IMG/VR virus record: IMGVR_UViG_3300025010_000093
Span: 1 to 48,154 of that record
Strand: one strand, 5' to 3'
Source: a virus
Length of the DNA: 48,154 nt
Shown piece after piece: positions 30,019 through 39,438 of this stretch. The translations under genes were made by a program, and so were the position numbers. The notes under the pieces were generated by a model. It did not search any database, was not told the DNA's origin, and saw only the letters and a list, made by a program, of their open reading frames with translations. Each line of letters starts with the position of its first letter. Positions within the stretch are counted from its first letter, which is position 1.

Positions 30019-32067
30019 CTATAATACTCCGATGGCAGTCCAATAAAAGTTATTTGCTCCGGTTGTGCCTACCCTCGTTGCGGTAAACCCACTTACTGAC
30101 ACGCTTGCAGACCTTATAACTTCAGCAACATCTATAGGCGTTATCATAACACAAAGAATCTTTGCAAATGCTGTTGGAAACGTTATTGCCAATGTGCTTT
30201 GACCGTTTGCAATAGCATCAGTTCCGCATTGTTGCCTTTGCAACCCATATTTATATGATGTAGCTCCATTTTTGTAATCCAATGCTTTCAAGTGTTCATC
30301 GTTAGGGTGCTTGGTATATACTACAAAAGATGGACTAATCATGCACTCAATGCAATCAACATATACAACATCATCTGTATCTGAAACTGCTGACGGGTTA
30401 ATGTAAAAACGTACTGTAATGTGATGTGTTCCGTTTGGCACTATTCCCGATGATGTGTAATCTTTAAAAACTCCTGTTTTGTCAAACACATCTGTTGATA
30501 ATTCAAGATACGTTGTGGAATCATCACTATTACGAAAATACATTTGCATTTTATTGTTTTTATCATTTGTAGTCTCTGCACGGATTGAAGCTGTAACCGT
30601 TATTGTGTCACCTACTGTGATGCCATTATCAACGATAACTATTTTAGATTCAAGGTAAGAGTACGTTCCATCAGAAGTTATTTTTGCTGAGTAGTTACCT
30701 CGACTTTTTATCGTGCTTTCCTTTGCTAACGCCGTTCTTGCTGCTGTCCAATCATCAGGTGCAACGCTATCCCCACCACTCCATGATTCAAACATGCCAT
30801 TTTTTAGAAGGTTTGCAAAATGCGTATTCATTAGCTGTGAAGAGCAATACAATTGCGCGCCGGTTTCAATTATTGGAATATCTGCTCCGTTTTCCGTATC
30901 ATAAAACTCAATTACATTTCTATATGAGCCCGCCCTTGCTGTCACGCCGCTATCGCCTGGCGATAATTGATGGAAATAATTCGCCCTGGCTGTGGCATTG
31001 AGTTCAACACCAATTCCCGTACCCCCTGCACTTCTGTATATAGTAACTGATCTAAAAATATTGTTGTCGCAATCATTCATCACTATACCATTATTGTTAT
31101 AAATATTTATGGCTATCATTTCAAAGAGATTAAAACTTGTATTGCCATCACCAGTTCCGTCCATTTTAATAGGGACACCACCGCCATCTACTGCGTTGGC
31201 TTTAATTTTTATATTTTCAAAATGGTTTGCGTTTGTATCACCTTGATCCGCCGCTGTATTTTCAACAGTATCCAAATTCATATATACATTTGTGCAACGC
31301 TGTAATGACAAATTTTCAAAATAACAGTTTGTAATTGAAAGCAAATCAAGTCCAATTCCGGCAGTACCTTGACCGTTAAGCATAAAGTTTTCAAAATGAC
31401 AGTTTGAAGTTTTTGTGTATGCAACGTCATTTCTGGCGGTAAACCGAAACATTGTTCCGCCAACTGCGCCATTCCATAAGAATTCACAACGTTTACCCGT
31501 TAATAGTCCGTTGTCATTGATGCGTTCTGTGCTGACGCCGATTAATGATATTTCAGAAGTATCTATCTCAATGGTATTCGAAATTACACAAGTTTCAAAA
31601 ACAGGGAATATTAATGTACCACCTTTATTTGATTTCAAATATGCAATCTGTGCTAATAATGCAGTAGTATCATCCGTAACACCATTAAGCGTAACTGCCG
31701 CTAATGAAGCAGGAGGATATTTTACATTAATTTGGATTTCGGCATTATCTGCCATATGCAAAGTAAGGCTATTTACAGTTATAGTTGATCCGCCTGTTAT
31801 GGTAACATTGTTTCCTAAAAAGGTTATGCCTGTAGTGCTAGTTAATGCGGTTATCTTATATGTCTTACCGCTGGTAAAGTATACTTCACCCGTTCCAGCC
31901 GTTACCGCCGCATTTACCGCCAATTGTACGGAAATAGTATCATCCGTTACGCCGTCACCTACAGCTCCATATGCAGTTACCCACACTTGCCCTACTTTGT
32001 CCGTATAAAATGAACTTATTTCTCCTGCTGTTGAATATATTGAGTTTAATTGTGCCGGAGTTGGCAT
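30019..32067 (-). CDS. Tailspike with pectate-lyase-like beta-helix
   Basis: 682 aa. Residues 1-30 form a short virion-binding segment, followed by VWVTAYGAVGDGVTDDTISV, the signature that opens the right-handed beta-helix of phage depolymerases. Rungs continue to about residue 400 (many NCHFENFML-type turns). The next part is a jelly-roll, carbohydrate-binding-like domain (NGMFESWSGGDSVAPDDW) and a small C-terminal domain. It should bind and perhaps cut the host surface polysaccharide. ATG at 32067 after GGCAGGTG. Confidence 0.85.
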   Translation of the reverse strand: MPTPAQLNSIYSTAGEISSFYTDKVGQVWVTAYGAVGDGVTDDTISVQLAVNAAVTAGTGEVYFTSGKTYKITALTSTTGITFLGNNVTITGGSTITVNSLTLHMADNAEIQINVKYPPASLAAVTLNGVTDDTTALLAQIAYLKSNKGGTLIFPVFETCVISNTIEIDTSEISLIGVSTERINDNGLLTGKRCEFLWNGAVGGTMFRFTARNDVAYTKTSNCHFENFMLNGQGTAGIGLDLLSITNCYFENLSLQRCTNVYMNLDTVENTAADQGDTNANHFENIKIKANAVDGGGVPIKMDGTGDGNTSFNLFEMIAINIYNNNGIVMNDCDNNIFRSVTIYRSAGGTGIGVELNATARANYFHQLSPGDSGVTARAGSYRNVIEFYDTENGADIPIIETGAQLYCSSQLMNTHFANLLKNGMFESWSGGDSVAPDDWTAARTALAKESTIKSRGNYSAKITSDGTYSYLESKIVIVDNGITVGDTITVTASIRAETTNDKNNKMQMYFRNSDDSTTYLELSTDVFDKTGVFKDYTSSGIVPNGTHHITVRFYINPSAVSDTDDVVYVDCIECMISPSFVVYTKHPNDEHLKALDYKNGATSYKYGLQRQQCGTDAIANGQSTLAITFPTAFAKILCVMITPIDVAEVIRSASVSVSGFTATRVGTTGANNFYWTAIGVL

Positions 32068-32085
32068 AAAATCACCTGCCTTTCA

Positions 32086-32115
32086 AAATAAAAAGCACCC
32101 CCTAAATGGAGTGCT
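32086..32115 (-). terminator. Terminator-like hairpin upstream of the tailspike
   Basis: Minus strand AGCACTCC/GGGGTGCT with a 6-nt loop, followed by TTTTATTTT. It lies 20 bp before the tailspike ribosome site. Confidence 0.8.
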
Positions 32116-32144
32116 TCATGTTCGTTAAATTAACTTATGTCGAA

Positions 32145-32312
32145 CTAACTCACCAACGTATCAAGCAACTTTATGAGGTCACCTTTCAACATTGATGACT
32201 TATCCTTCTTGTATTTTGCGATTGCTTCTTCCTTCGCTTGCAATTTATCAATCTGCGCCTGTGTAATCTTACCCTTTGCAAGCATCTTACCTAAAAATTC
32301 TGCTCTATCCAT
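32145..32312 (-). CDS. Small helical virion-module protein, 55 aa
   Basis: ATG at 32312, overlapping by a few bases the region of the upstream stop. The product (MDRAEFLGKMLAKGKITQAQ...) is helical and highly charged, with a short-coil pattern seen in small chaperone or tail-assembly proteins downstream of XkdW-like genes. Function unknown. Confidence 0.65.
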   Translation of the reverse strand: MDRAEFLGKMLAKGKITQAQIDKLQAKEEAIAKYKKDKSSMLKGDLIKLLDTLVS

Positions 32313-32314
32313 GC

Positions 32315-32608
32315 CTATACCCCCATTTCAGCCAGCAACAAGCCTTCCATTGCGGATAATTCATCCACTGGAATAGCTACAGCTACATAGGTTACTGTGA
32401 TTTTGTCTCCTGCATCTACAGCACTATCCATCTGCAAATACTGTGTAGCTTCGTCATATACTGGCTTGACTTCCTCTATAGGCTTCCAGCCTTCCGTTGT
32501 GAGCGTTTCAACTGGCAATAGGTGATAGTTTGATACTGTCCTGCCATCTGACAATATGCCAGATGTTGGTAGAAATAATTCTGTTCTATTGGTTATTCGT
32601 CCGTACAT
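32315..32608 (-). CDS. XkdW-like tail-associated protein
   Basis: 97 aa. DGRTVSNYHLLPVETLTTEG followed by W and KPVYDEATQYLQMDSA is the pattern of the small XkdW-like phage proteins encoded near tail fibres in Firmicute phages. It probably assists fibre/spike assembly. ATG at 32608 after GGAGG. Confidence 0.6.
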   Translation of the reverse strand: MYGRITNRTELFLPTSGILSDGRTVSNYHLLPVETLTTEGWKPIEEVKPVYDEATQYLQMDSAVDAGDKITVTYVAVAIPVDELSAMEGLLLAEMGV

Positions 32609-32618
32609 AATTTACCTC

Positions 32619-33155
32619 CTATGGTGCTTTGTATGGATATTTAGTAAGACAAGTTGCTACTCCTGCGGCGTAATCGGCTGCGGATATTTCGTTCGTCATG
32701 AGCGCATCTAAATATCCGTATTGGGCTTCTGCACCAGTGCAATAAACTCTTATAGCCACACCAGTTGCGGCATCAATATCAGATGGTTGCAAAATTATGC
32801 CTTTTCTAACGTAATCGGTTGTTGCATTATATCCCGATGTTACTAGTCCTTTATCGCCTGAACAGTCAGCAGCTATTTGTATGCCTGTTGCACCATTAAA
32901 ATTTTTCAAATACGCTGAGATTAAATAGTATTTTGACGTACTTAACAAACTTAATATATCCCGATAAATAAACATGGTAGCTTGACCTGCGTTAATGGTC
33001 AACTTTAGACAGTTTGTACCTTCGTATTCATTTACTGAATCTACTGTATTAGTGCCAAGAACAGCAGTCCATCCAGTAGTGGCTTCACAACCGCCTTGAG
33101 CAAATAGATTTGTGTAACCTTCGCTGCTCATTCTAATTACGTTACTTATTAGCAT
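32619..33155 (-). CDS. Virion protein with carbohydrate-binding-like domain
   Basis: 178 aa from the ATG at 33155 (GGTGG upstream; longer frames lack a ribosome site). GGCEATTGWTAVLGTNTVDS and YYLISAYLKNFNGATGIQIA are typical of CBM_4_9-type jelly-roll domains used by phage fibres. Suggested role: glycan contact on the virion surface. Family membership is inferred from pattern. Confidence 0.55.
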   Translation of the reverse strand: MLISNVIRMSSEGYTNLFAQGGCEATTGWTAVLGTNTVDSVNEYEGTNCLKLTINAGQATMFIYRDILSLLSTSKYYLISAYLKNFNGATGIQIAADCSGDKGLVTSGYNATTDYVRKGIILQPSDIDAATGVAIRVYCTGAEAQYGYLDALMTNEISAADYAAGVATCLTKYPYKAP

Positions 33156-33156
33156 A

Positions 33157-33537
33157 CTATGCACCACCTTGCTGACAGAATCCCTCAAATGAAGTACCAC
33201 CGTCCCATGAAACATAAGTGATATTATATTTCTTACCCGTTGCAAAAGTGGGGGCAGTAGCAAACGTTGCTCCTGTGGGGTGAGTAATGGCACACCCTGT
33301 GGTACATATAAAATGTACTGTCGCCTGTATTAAACCGAGTGCGGTATTGATATTGCTGAAAGCAAATATTTTTGCATTGGCATCAGCAGACGTACATTCA
33401 AAGTTTTTTATTGGCTCATTATTGAGGTTAAAAGTGTATGTATCTGCCACTAATGCAACTACTGTTTTGTTCGTAATTGCTGCCAGCTGTGGCCCTGTCG
33501 CACCGCTTGGATTAAATTGTCCATTATTTAAACTCAT
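33157..33537 (-). CDS. Hypothetical virion-module protein, 126 aa
   Basis: Start ATG at 33537 after AGGTG. Strand-rich, Thr/Ala/Gly-rich protein (MSLNNGQFNPSGATGPQLAA...), similar in texture to phage head-decoration or fibre segments. Two adjacent Cys (CTTGC) near residue 80. No firm family. It is packed between other small structural genes. Confidence 0.5.
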   Translation of the reverse strand: MSLNNGQFNPSGATGPQLAAITNKTVVALVADTYTFNLNNEPIKNFECTSADANAKIFAFSNINTALGLIQATVHFICTTGCAITHPTGATFATAPTFATGKKYNITYVSWDGGTSFEGFCQQGGA

Positions 33538-33546
33538 ATGCTTCAC

Positions 33547-33843
33547 CTACTCCCATACTACAGCTTGATATGCCGCTGTTGTTGAATCGCCTATGATTGA
33601 TAAGGCTGATAATACTTTCAAGTCAAGCGATTGCCCCTCAATGAGTTTAAACCCATTTGTCGTAGTAGCGGCGGCAAGAGGATTGACAAATATTGTGCCG
33701 GTTGATGCATGAACCGTTATATCAAAGTTTGCGCCATAGACGGATGAACCTAATGTATCCACTGAACCTGCGGCGGTTGAAGCCACATTTTCAAAAACAA
33801 TAGCTTTCATTCTCCTGTATATTGGTCTAACGTAATTTACCAT
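33547..33843 (-). CDS. Hypothetical virion-module protein, 98 aa
   Basis: Start ATG at 33843 after AAAGGG. Basic N-terminus (VNYVRPIYRRMK), then an Ala/Thr/Gly-rich beta domain (TGTIFVNPLAAATTTNGFKL). Likely a minor structural protein; compare the equally Thr/Ala-rich neighbours. Function unknown. Confidence 0.5.
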   Translation of the reverse strand: MVNYVRPIYRRMKAIVFENVASTAAGSVDTLGSSVYGANFDITVHASTGTIFVNPLAAATTTNGFKLIEGQSLDLKVLSALSIIGDSTTAAYQAVVWE

Positions 33844-33860
33844 ATAATTCACACCCTTTC

Positions 33861-33885
33861 AAAAATTAAGGGGGATTGCTCCCCC
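33861..33885 (-). terminator. Terminator-like hairpin in the head-gene region
   Basis: Minus strand GGGGGA-GCAA-TCCCCC followed by TTAATTTTTG. It lies between the 196-aa and 98-aa structural genes. Confidence 0.75.
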
Positions 33886-33890
33886 GTGTG

Positions 33891-34481
33891 TTAAGTTGAC
33901 ACTATACCTGTGCTAAGAGAACTGGACAATCCAGCAGCAGCCTTATAAGCTACATTGGTTGAACCACTCTCAAAGTCGAGAATTGCCCATCTTGCAGTAG
34001 ACACACCGACAAGCCTTGCATAACTGTAAGGCTGCGCCATTGCTACCGTGTGAAGGTCTGTTGCTATTGCAGTTGTGCCGAATGAAACAATGTCAATGTC
34101 TGAACTTCCCGTCACAACAACGGTTACATCAGACGAACCAGCAATTGCAGCAGAGGAAGCTAAAACAAGTTCTTTAAATGTACCTTTTATTGGTGCATCA
34201 AGAGTATACTTCTTTATCGTGGTTGCTGCGGTTGAAAACTGAACAAATGAAAGTCCATACGCTTTCAAATTTGCAGTAGTTGTACCATCTTCAAAATAAT
34301 TTACAGGCACCGTATTTGAATATGCTAAACCTGTTGAACCCATAGCTTTTATAGCTGTACTATTTCCAACATATAATTCGCCAGCTATTACATCACCTGT
34401 TGAACCTATAACTTTAAATTCCGTTGAGCCATTCTGTGCATACAATGCTGCACCATTGGCAAGAGTATATTTTCTTCCCAC
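33891..34481 (-). CDS. Putative head decoration or fibre protein, 196 aa
   Basis: 196 aa, Ala/Ser/Thr/Gly-rich, beta-type throughout (ALYAQNGSTEFKVIGSTGDV and VTGSSDIDIVSFGTTAIATD). It immediately follows the coat gene, the usual place of decoration proteins. No catalytic features. A GGGGG/CCCCC hairpin without T tract sits between it and the coat gene (34505-34523). Confidence 0.5.
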   Translation of the reverse strand: MGRKYTLANGAALYAQNGSTEFKVIGSTGDVIAGELYVGNSTAIKAMGSTGLAYSNTVPVNYFEDGTTTANLKAYGLSFVQFSTAATTIKKYTLDAPIKGTFKELVLASSAAIAGSSDVTVVVTGSSDIDIVSFGTTAIATDLHTVAMAQPYSYARLVGVSTARWAILDFESGSTNVAYKAAAGLSSSLSTGIVST

Positions 34482-34529
34482 AATTAATCACTCCTTTCAA
34501 GTGAAGGGGGTTGTTAAGCCCCCTGTTGT

Positions 34530-35429
34530 TTATGCTCCGGCATTTCCAACGATGCCGATATTTGCGAGCGCGCCTGTCTGATACATTGCGATAGCATTCA
34601 GATACAGATTTTTCGTGGATATTTTGTCCTCATCGTTGTCGAAAGCGGTTTTCATGTACCACTGGAAAAGGATATGTTCAAACTTGCTGTCCCACATAAA
34701 CCATGCGTTGGTATCGCTCATGTAAGTAGAATAGTGCCATGTGATCTTGGGTAGTACGTTCTTGGTGTTGCTGAACTCATTCGCCTTATTGGTTGAACCG
34801 TAAATTTCCTCGATGTCAAGCATGTTCTGTGAATGGGTCAAGCCATCAGTAGGATAGGACTTGATAGGGCCGCCTTGGTGATTTTTGAACGCAGAAAACA
34901 TTTTAACCATTGTCTTATGGTTGTCTGGATCAGTAAGAGTTGAAGCCGTTGCAAGAGTATCATTGAAAATTCCTGCAACTTCAAGCAGAGGTTTACTATC
35001 AGAGCAAAGGGGAACACCATCAGCAAGGTTAGTTGTGAAGGCATTGTCCACCCATCTTACAGCGTTGGTTTCCTCTAACTCCCTCATGGTTCTGGAAAGC
35101 TCATTCGCCTTGATGGAGTTAATCTGTCCATACAGATCATACTTGGTTGCTTCAAGAGTAACCTCATAACCATTTGCCCATGTAAGGTTTTTGATGGAGG
35201 TCTGGTATGCCTGTCTTACCTTACCATAGTTGATAGCATCGCCCTCAACCTTCTGCTCTGCTGCTTTCAAATTGCCCATGCTGTCATAGGTCTCAGTTTC
35301 TTTAGTTGCGGTTTTTTCAGTAGTAAATGAAGGATATTCTACTGGAAACGCTTCAAAGTTTTTATTGAATATTTCTTTCTGTCCTGCAACAATCATTCTG
35401 GAAATATCCGCGGTCATCGTATAAGCCAT
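34530..35429 (-). CDS. Major capsid protein
   Basis: 299 aa. Features expected of an HK97-fold coat: helical N-arm (SRMIVAGQKEIFNKNFEAFP), E-loop region with YGKVRQAYQTSIKNLTWANG, and a long spine-helix segment (NSIKANELSRTMRELEETNA). No protease gene or N-terminal delta domain is seen, so assembly probably relies on the separate scaffold gene, as in P22. It is flanked by decoration and scaffold genes, which supports the call. Confidence 0.75.
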   Translation of the reverse strand: MAYTMTADISRMIVAGQKEIFNKNFEAFPVEYPSFTTEKTATKETETYDSMGNLKAAEQKVEGDAINYGKVRQAYQTSIKNLTWANGYEVTLEATKYDLYGQINSIKANELSRTMRELEETNAVRWVDNAFTTNLADGVPLCSDSKPLLEVAGIFNDTLATASTLTDPDNHKTMVKMFSAFKNHQGGPIKSYPTDGLTHSQNMLDIEEIYGSTNKANEFSNTKNVLPKITWHYSTYMSDTNAWFMWDSKFEHILFQWYMKTAFDNDEDKISTKNLYLNAIAMYQTGALANIGIVGNAGA

Positions 35430-35448
35430 TATTCATCATCCTTTCTCA

Positions 35449-35940
35449 TTAAACTAAATGGGTAGTTGCAATTGTGCCGTATACCTTGTTTCTAGTTGTG
35501 GAATAACCGGTCACTCTGAAAAATCTACCTTCTGTTACGCCTGTTGAACCTGTGGAGCAATCAAGAGAGGCGCCACCGGCAGCGGAGGGGGTACTTGAAA
35601 ACAATGGTCCAAGGTAGTAATTCAAATTGCTTGATACAAGCGCGGTTGTTCCTGCTGTGCTACAATCAGTTTCCAGTTCATCGCCAGGTAATACCTGCCT
35701 GATATAGAACGGGGTTGTACTTCCTGCCGTGGTAGCATCAGGCACAGCGGCAATTATGCCTCCGATTCTCCCTTTAATATTCGTAGTTGCTTCGGAAGTG
35801 TTGTACAGATAGCCGTAGCCTCCCGAACTTTCCACAACTAATCTTCCTATATCAGTAGCACCGATATTTCCATTTGCTCCTGCGCAAGGCTTAACCTTTG
35901 TCAAGCCTCTCATGGTAGCCTGTTTTCTAAAATCGTACAT
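35449..35940 (-). CDS. Head decoration-type protein, 163 aa
   Basis: 163 aa, Gly/Ala/Thr/Ser-rich beta protein (GANGNIGATDIGRLVVESSG, then GYLYNTSEATTNIKGRIGGI), the pattern of capsid cement or decoration proteins. It lies between scaffold and coat genes, the common place for gpD-like proteins. ATG at 35940 after AAGGATG. Confidence 0.6.
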   Translation of the reverse strand: MYDFRKQATMRGLTKVKPCAGANGNIGATDIGRLVVESSGGYGYLYNTSEATTNIKGRIGGIIAAVPDATTAGSTTPFYIRQVLPGDELETDCSTAGTTALVSSNLNYYLGPLFSSTPSAAGGASLDCSTGSTGVTEGRFFRVTGYSTTRNKVYGTIATTHLV

Positions 35941-35946
35941 GCTTCA

Positions 35947-36678
35947 TCATCCTTTCATAAGTTTATAAAATTTCTCTGCATTCCACGCGCTGTTTGGTTG
36001 CGCTTTCTGCAATCCTGCTAAAGCTGCTTTGTCTGTTTCATCAAGCGGATACGGGTCTTTTACTGGCTTCGATGTTGAAGCAGGTAACTTCTTATCGTCC
36101 GCATTACGCCTGTCAAGCAATGCCTTTTGCTCGATTTCTGTCTTGTACTCTTTCAGCCTTGCCTTGCCTCTTACTTTCAAGTAGGCTTCTTCCAGGTCAA
36201 GGTCAATGCCCTTCTTTTTAAAGTCAGTTATGACGGATTGGATTTCCTTCTTATAAGTCAAGGCATCTGAATAGAAGCTGTCACGTGTCAACTCTTTCAA
36301 ATCCTCGTCTATTGGTTCCAATTCCTTAAACTGCGCTTTACGAACTTCCATCCTCAGGGAAGTAAATTCATCGGCAAGCGATTCTGCAACATCTTCATCA
36401 AAGCCCTTGTCTATGTATTTCTGCCTTAATTGGGTCTTTGTGAGTTTTGCATCTGTATCAACTTCCTTTTCCTTGTACTCCCTCAGTTGGCGTTCAAGTT
36501 CCTTGCGCTTGCGTTTCTCGTCTAAAAGCGTAGCAAGTGGTACTTTGTCCTCTTTCGGTTCCTCTTTGGGTTCCTCGACAACTTCCTCTACAGATTCATC
36601 AAGGACTATTTCATCAATGTTACCGCCTTTGTCGTCTGCTTCTTCCATAAAAGGCATTCTAAATTTACCTAAAAACAT
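35947..36678 (-). CDS. Scaffolding protein
   Basis: 243 aa from the ATG at 36678 (GGAGG). Extremely charged: acidic patch (EVVEEPKEEPKEDK), coiled coil (LLDEKRKRKELERQLREYKE), then long helices and a short folded C-terminus (NSAWNAEKFYKLMKG), like the coat-binding tail of P22-type scaffolds. It directs procapsid assembly and is not expected in the mature virion. It precedes the head genes, as usual. Confidence 0.82.
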   Translation of the reverse strand: MFLGKFRMPFMEEADDKGGNIDEIVLDESVEEVVEEPKEEPKEDKVPLATLLDEKRKRKELERQLREYKEKEVDTDAKLTKTQLRQKYIDKGFDEDVAESLADEFTSLRMEVRKAQFKELEPIDEDLKELTRDSFYSDALTYKKEIQSVITDFKKKGIDLDLEEAYLKVRGKARLKEYKTEIEQKALLDRRNADDKKLPASTSKPVKDPYPLDETDKAALAGLQKAQPNSAWNAEKFYKLMKG

Positions 36679-36776
36679 ATACAACCTCCGAACCCTTACG
36701 GGCAAAAAGTCATTTTATCGGCAATGCTCAACCGGATTTGATAGCGGGTTTACTCCCGCAACACCCTTTCGGGCAA

Positions 36777-36797
36777 TAAAAAAGACCCTTGCAGGTC
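36777..36797 (-). terminator. Terminator-like hairpin before the scaffold gene
   Basis: Minus strand GACC-N6-GGTC then six T and ATTG. The roughly 90-nt leader that follows contains two further hairpins (GCGGG...CCCGC and CCC/GGG arms near 36700-36770) before the scaffold start, so expression of the capsid genes could be tuned here. Confidence 0.65.
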
Positions 36798-36799
36798 AC

Positions 36800-37129
36800 T
36801 TACATTCCGACATCATCACCCCTTATCAGCCGTATTAGTTCATCCTTTGGCGTTTTTCGCCAATCGAATTCAATTCCGTTTGATCGTGCAACCTCTTTTA
36901 AAATGTTTCCATCTACTGGTGCAAGGTTATTCTTGGAGATAAACACCGCAACCGTTTTCAAATCCATGCTTACCACAAGGTTTAACCCATTCTTTAGCTC
37001 TGCAACATAAGGATACAAATTCCCGCCGAATGAATTTTCCAATCCGTCAAAGTGACGTATAGGTATCATTCGCTTAATCGGCGCTGTATCGTATGGGTAA
37101 TCGTTCTTTAACTTATTTGCAAATAACAT
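36800..37129 (-). CDS. Hypothetical protein between portal and scaffold, 109 aa
   Basis: 109 aa, alpha/beta (RMIPIRHFDGLENSFGGNLY ... DELIRLIRGDDVGM). No family recognised. Perhaps a small assembly factor, given its place. ATG at 37129 after GGAGG. Confidence 0.55.
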   Translation of the reverse strand: MLFANKLKNDYPYDTAPIKRMIPIRHFDGLENSFGGNLYPYVAELKNGLNLVVSMDLKTVAVFISKNNLAPVDGNILKEVARSNGIEFDWRKTPKDELIRLIRGDDVGM

Positions 37130-37131
37130 TT

Positions 37132-37485
37132 CTAACCTCCATAATCAGGTAATATAATATCCCGTTTCAACATTTCACCTTGATGTGCAACACTTCTGAA
37201 CGTCTGCCCTGTAGGGTCTACATCGTACCCACTGGCTAAATATGACGAGTAGGTTATAGGGTATTTGGTGATTGTCCCACACTTCCTGCAAGTAGCTTGA
37301 CCACCCTTAGACCACATTGCCAACCCTTCACAGTGTCCACACACCGGAAGTCTGGTTAATGGGTAACGCCCTTCTATCACCGTCATGTTGCGGATTTCAT
37401 CATTGTTTAGAACATGTTTTAAGTGTTTGTTGCCATTAAAGACAACCTTAACGATTTCGTTATGTTCTTGAATTGATGCCATTTG
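37132..37485 (-). CDS. Zinc-ribbon protein downstream of the portal, 117 aa
   Basis: Start ATG at 37485 with GGGGGTGG; overlaps the portal end by 26 nt. C-terminal Cys4 zinc ribbon: CGHCEGLAMWSKGG and CRKCGTITKYP. The N-terminal half is charged alpha/beta. Function unknown; coupling to the portal gene suggests a head-assembly role. Confidence 0.65.
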   Translation of the reverse strand, partial: QMASIQEHNEIVKVVFNGNKHLKHVLNNDEIRNMTVIEGRYPLTRLPVCGHCEGLAMWSKGGQATCRKCGTITKYPITYSSYLASGYDVDPTGQTFRSVAHQGEMLKRDIILPDYGG

Positions 37486-39367
37486 CACCACCCCCAGACA
37501 TAACAGGCCTACCATCTGCCCCTATTGCTGCTGTAGCATCTTGAAGCTGCTGGCCTTGGGTGACTTGGTTCAGCATACCTTGTGCGCCGTTTTGCCTTAT
37601 CAAGTTAGCTTGTGAACCGCCCATCGTTAAGCCGCTTTGATCGTCAATCTCGATCGGAAGTCCCAAAAAGTCCTTGATAAACTTTCTGAATTCCTCATAG
37701 TGGATAAGGTTTCTAGGCTGTCCGTTTTCATCAAGTGATTGTAAAGCGGCAAGCCTTTCAAGCATCTGCCATAAGAAAGTTTTATTCTTCGGAAGTCCTG
37801 CGCCGATGTTGATTTCAATGTCAAGGTCAACCGATTTGGTAACATCCTTGCCGCCTTCCTGCATAATCTCCCATTCCGGAGAAGGCAGGTCCGGATTTCC
37901 TTCTCTGAACTTCTTTTGATATGCCTGTGTAGCAGGTTTCATAGCTGGTACAGAAGTCATTTTGCGGAAGTCAACCCACTGGAAGTCTGCTTTATCTTCG
38001 CTAAGTCTAAACGCTTTTGCTTCGGTGTAATGTTCCATCATCAGCCCTAAACAGTATTGGCAAACTTCTATAAGCGTTTCTTGCAACATGAGTTTCTTGT
38101 GGTCCGTTGACAAGTACCCTTGCTGTTGCTGTATGCTAGCCTGTGTTGCTGTGTCTGAACTCTTGCCCTGTCCAACCATCAAATCGGAGAATCGTGTTAC
38201 TCTCTGCGCTTCAACGTGAATTCTGTCTAATAAACTCCACCATGCTTCATTTATTATGCCGTATTCAACTTTATGTACTGGAACACCATTTACGGTTGAG
38301 CCTTCGTAATATCGTGGTTCAAGTGAGTTTTCATCGAAGTCTGACAAGTCAACCTCTGCATTGGTGTCAATCAATATTAAGTTCGGCCTTGCACAGATTC
38401 TTATTTTGTCGTACAGTTCATTAATCAGCTTTTGCAGAGGTAACAGTAGCTTACCGTCACCGAAACCGTATAGCTCTCCTTCTTCCGGATACATAACGGT
38501 TATAAAGCAAGGGTAACGGTCATTGACAAATTTGTAATATGATTTAATATTCTTCTCGGCTGACTTCTGATTGTCTGTTCTACTGCCTTTTTTGTGGGAA
38601 TCATACAGTAGAAGTCCATCACCGCTGATTTCCATAAGCCTTAACTTGCCTTTTTGCCTTGACCACAATAGAAGGATATGAGCAGAATCTTCATCGTCAA
38701 GCGTATCGTCACTCTGGAACACTCCATTGTCCTTGTATAGCAGACTACCGAAGTCAACCATATCTGCCTTTTCTTTGCCGTATCGTTCCTCAAAATAAGT
38801 CTTGGAGGCTGTTACAATCTCGCAGATATAATCTGCTTCCTGGAATCTCAATGGATCCTTTATCTTTCCATCGACAAGTAGCTTATTCAATGGTGTAGGA
38901 TAGATTTTAGCAAGCCCAAACTTGCCTATTGCTTCACTGTCCCAGCTTACCGTAAATGCGCCTATCCCGAACTTTAACCTTCTGCGTTCATGGGTAGCAA
39001 GCACAAGTTTTATCTTATTCTTGCGAAGTGTCCAATCAAGACCGATTCTCGCCCATTCTGCAAACGGTTCATCGGAAGGACCCTCTCCCCTTGTCGTTAC
39101 CGCTATGTTCTGTTCAACAAGCTGAGATACTTGCCCCTCGATGTTGGCGTTCATTATGTTTACTTTTGAATTAGGCTTCTTATCTACGTCTGGCTGACTA
39201 TTTGAATAATAGTTTTCAATATCTTCCCACTCTGCAAACCGCGTACCCATATCACCTATGCGTTGGTTTAACTTTGATATGTAGTTATTGACCATCGTCA
39301 TTTCGTCTTTGGTCATAAACTTTTCACGCTTGCTATCTTTCGTTTTTCGCCAATCCTCTGAATTCAT
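37460..39367 (-). CDS. Portal protein, P22-like
   Basis: 635 aa from the ATG at 39367, placed 8 nt after AAAGGGG. Size and features fit large podovirus portals: MGTRFAEWEDIENYYSNSQP near the N-terminus, RRLKFGIGAFTVSWD, PCFITVMYPEEGELYGFGDG, then the stem region LLPLQKLINELYDKIR, and a Gln-rich C-terminus (TQASIQQQQGYL; VTQGQQLQDATAAIG) that may form the barrel. The dodecameric portal is the DNA gateway and docks TerL. Unusually it is separated from terL by about 5.8 kb of other genes. Confidence 0.88.
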   Translation of the reverse strand: MNSEDWRKTKDSKREKFMTKDEMTMVNNYISKLNQRIGDMGTRFAEWEDIENYYSNSQPDVDKKPNSKVNIMNANIEGQVSQLVEQNIAVTTRGEGPSDEPFAEWARIGLDWTLRKNKIKLVLATHERRRLKFGIGAFTVSWDSEAIGKFGLAKIYPTPLNKLLVDGKIKDPLRFQEADYICEIVTASKTYFEERYGKEKADMVDFGSLLYKDNGVFQSDDTLDDEDSAHILLLWSRQKGKLRLMEISGDGLLLYDSHKKGSRTDNQKSAEKNIKSYYKFVNDRYPCFITVMYPEEGELYGFGDGKLLLPLQKLINELYDKIRICARPNLILIDTNAEVDLSDFDENSLEPRYYEGSTVNGVPVHKVEYGIINEAWWSLLDRIHVEAQRVTRFSDLMVGQGKSSDTATQASIQQQQGYLSTDHKKLMLQETLIEVCQYCLGLMMEHYTEAKAFRLSEDKADFQWVDFRKMTSVPAMKPATQAYQKKFREGNPDLPSPEWEIMQEGGKDVTKSVDLDIEINIGAGLPKNKTFLWQMLERLAALQSLDENGQPRNLIHYEEFRKFIKDFLGLPIEIDDQSGLTMGGSQANLIRQNGAQGMLNQVTQGQQLQDATAAIGADGRPVMSGGGANGINSRT

Positions 39368-39390
39368 CAGCATCACCCCTTTTTAAGCAA

Positions 39391-39430
39391 TAAAAAAAGA
39401 GACCACCCACCGGTTAAGGTGAATGGTCTC
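39391..39430 (-). terminator. Strong terminator closing the nonulosonic-acid cassette
   Basis: Minus strand GAGACCATTCACC pairs with GGTGGGTGGTCTC (one mismatch) around a TTAACC loop, followed by seven T and ATTGC. It separates the Com-like gene from the portal gene and resembles the hairpin at 43023-43060. Confidence 0.87.
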
Positions 39431-39438
39431 AATGGACT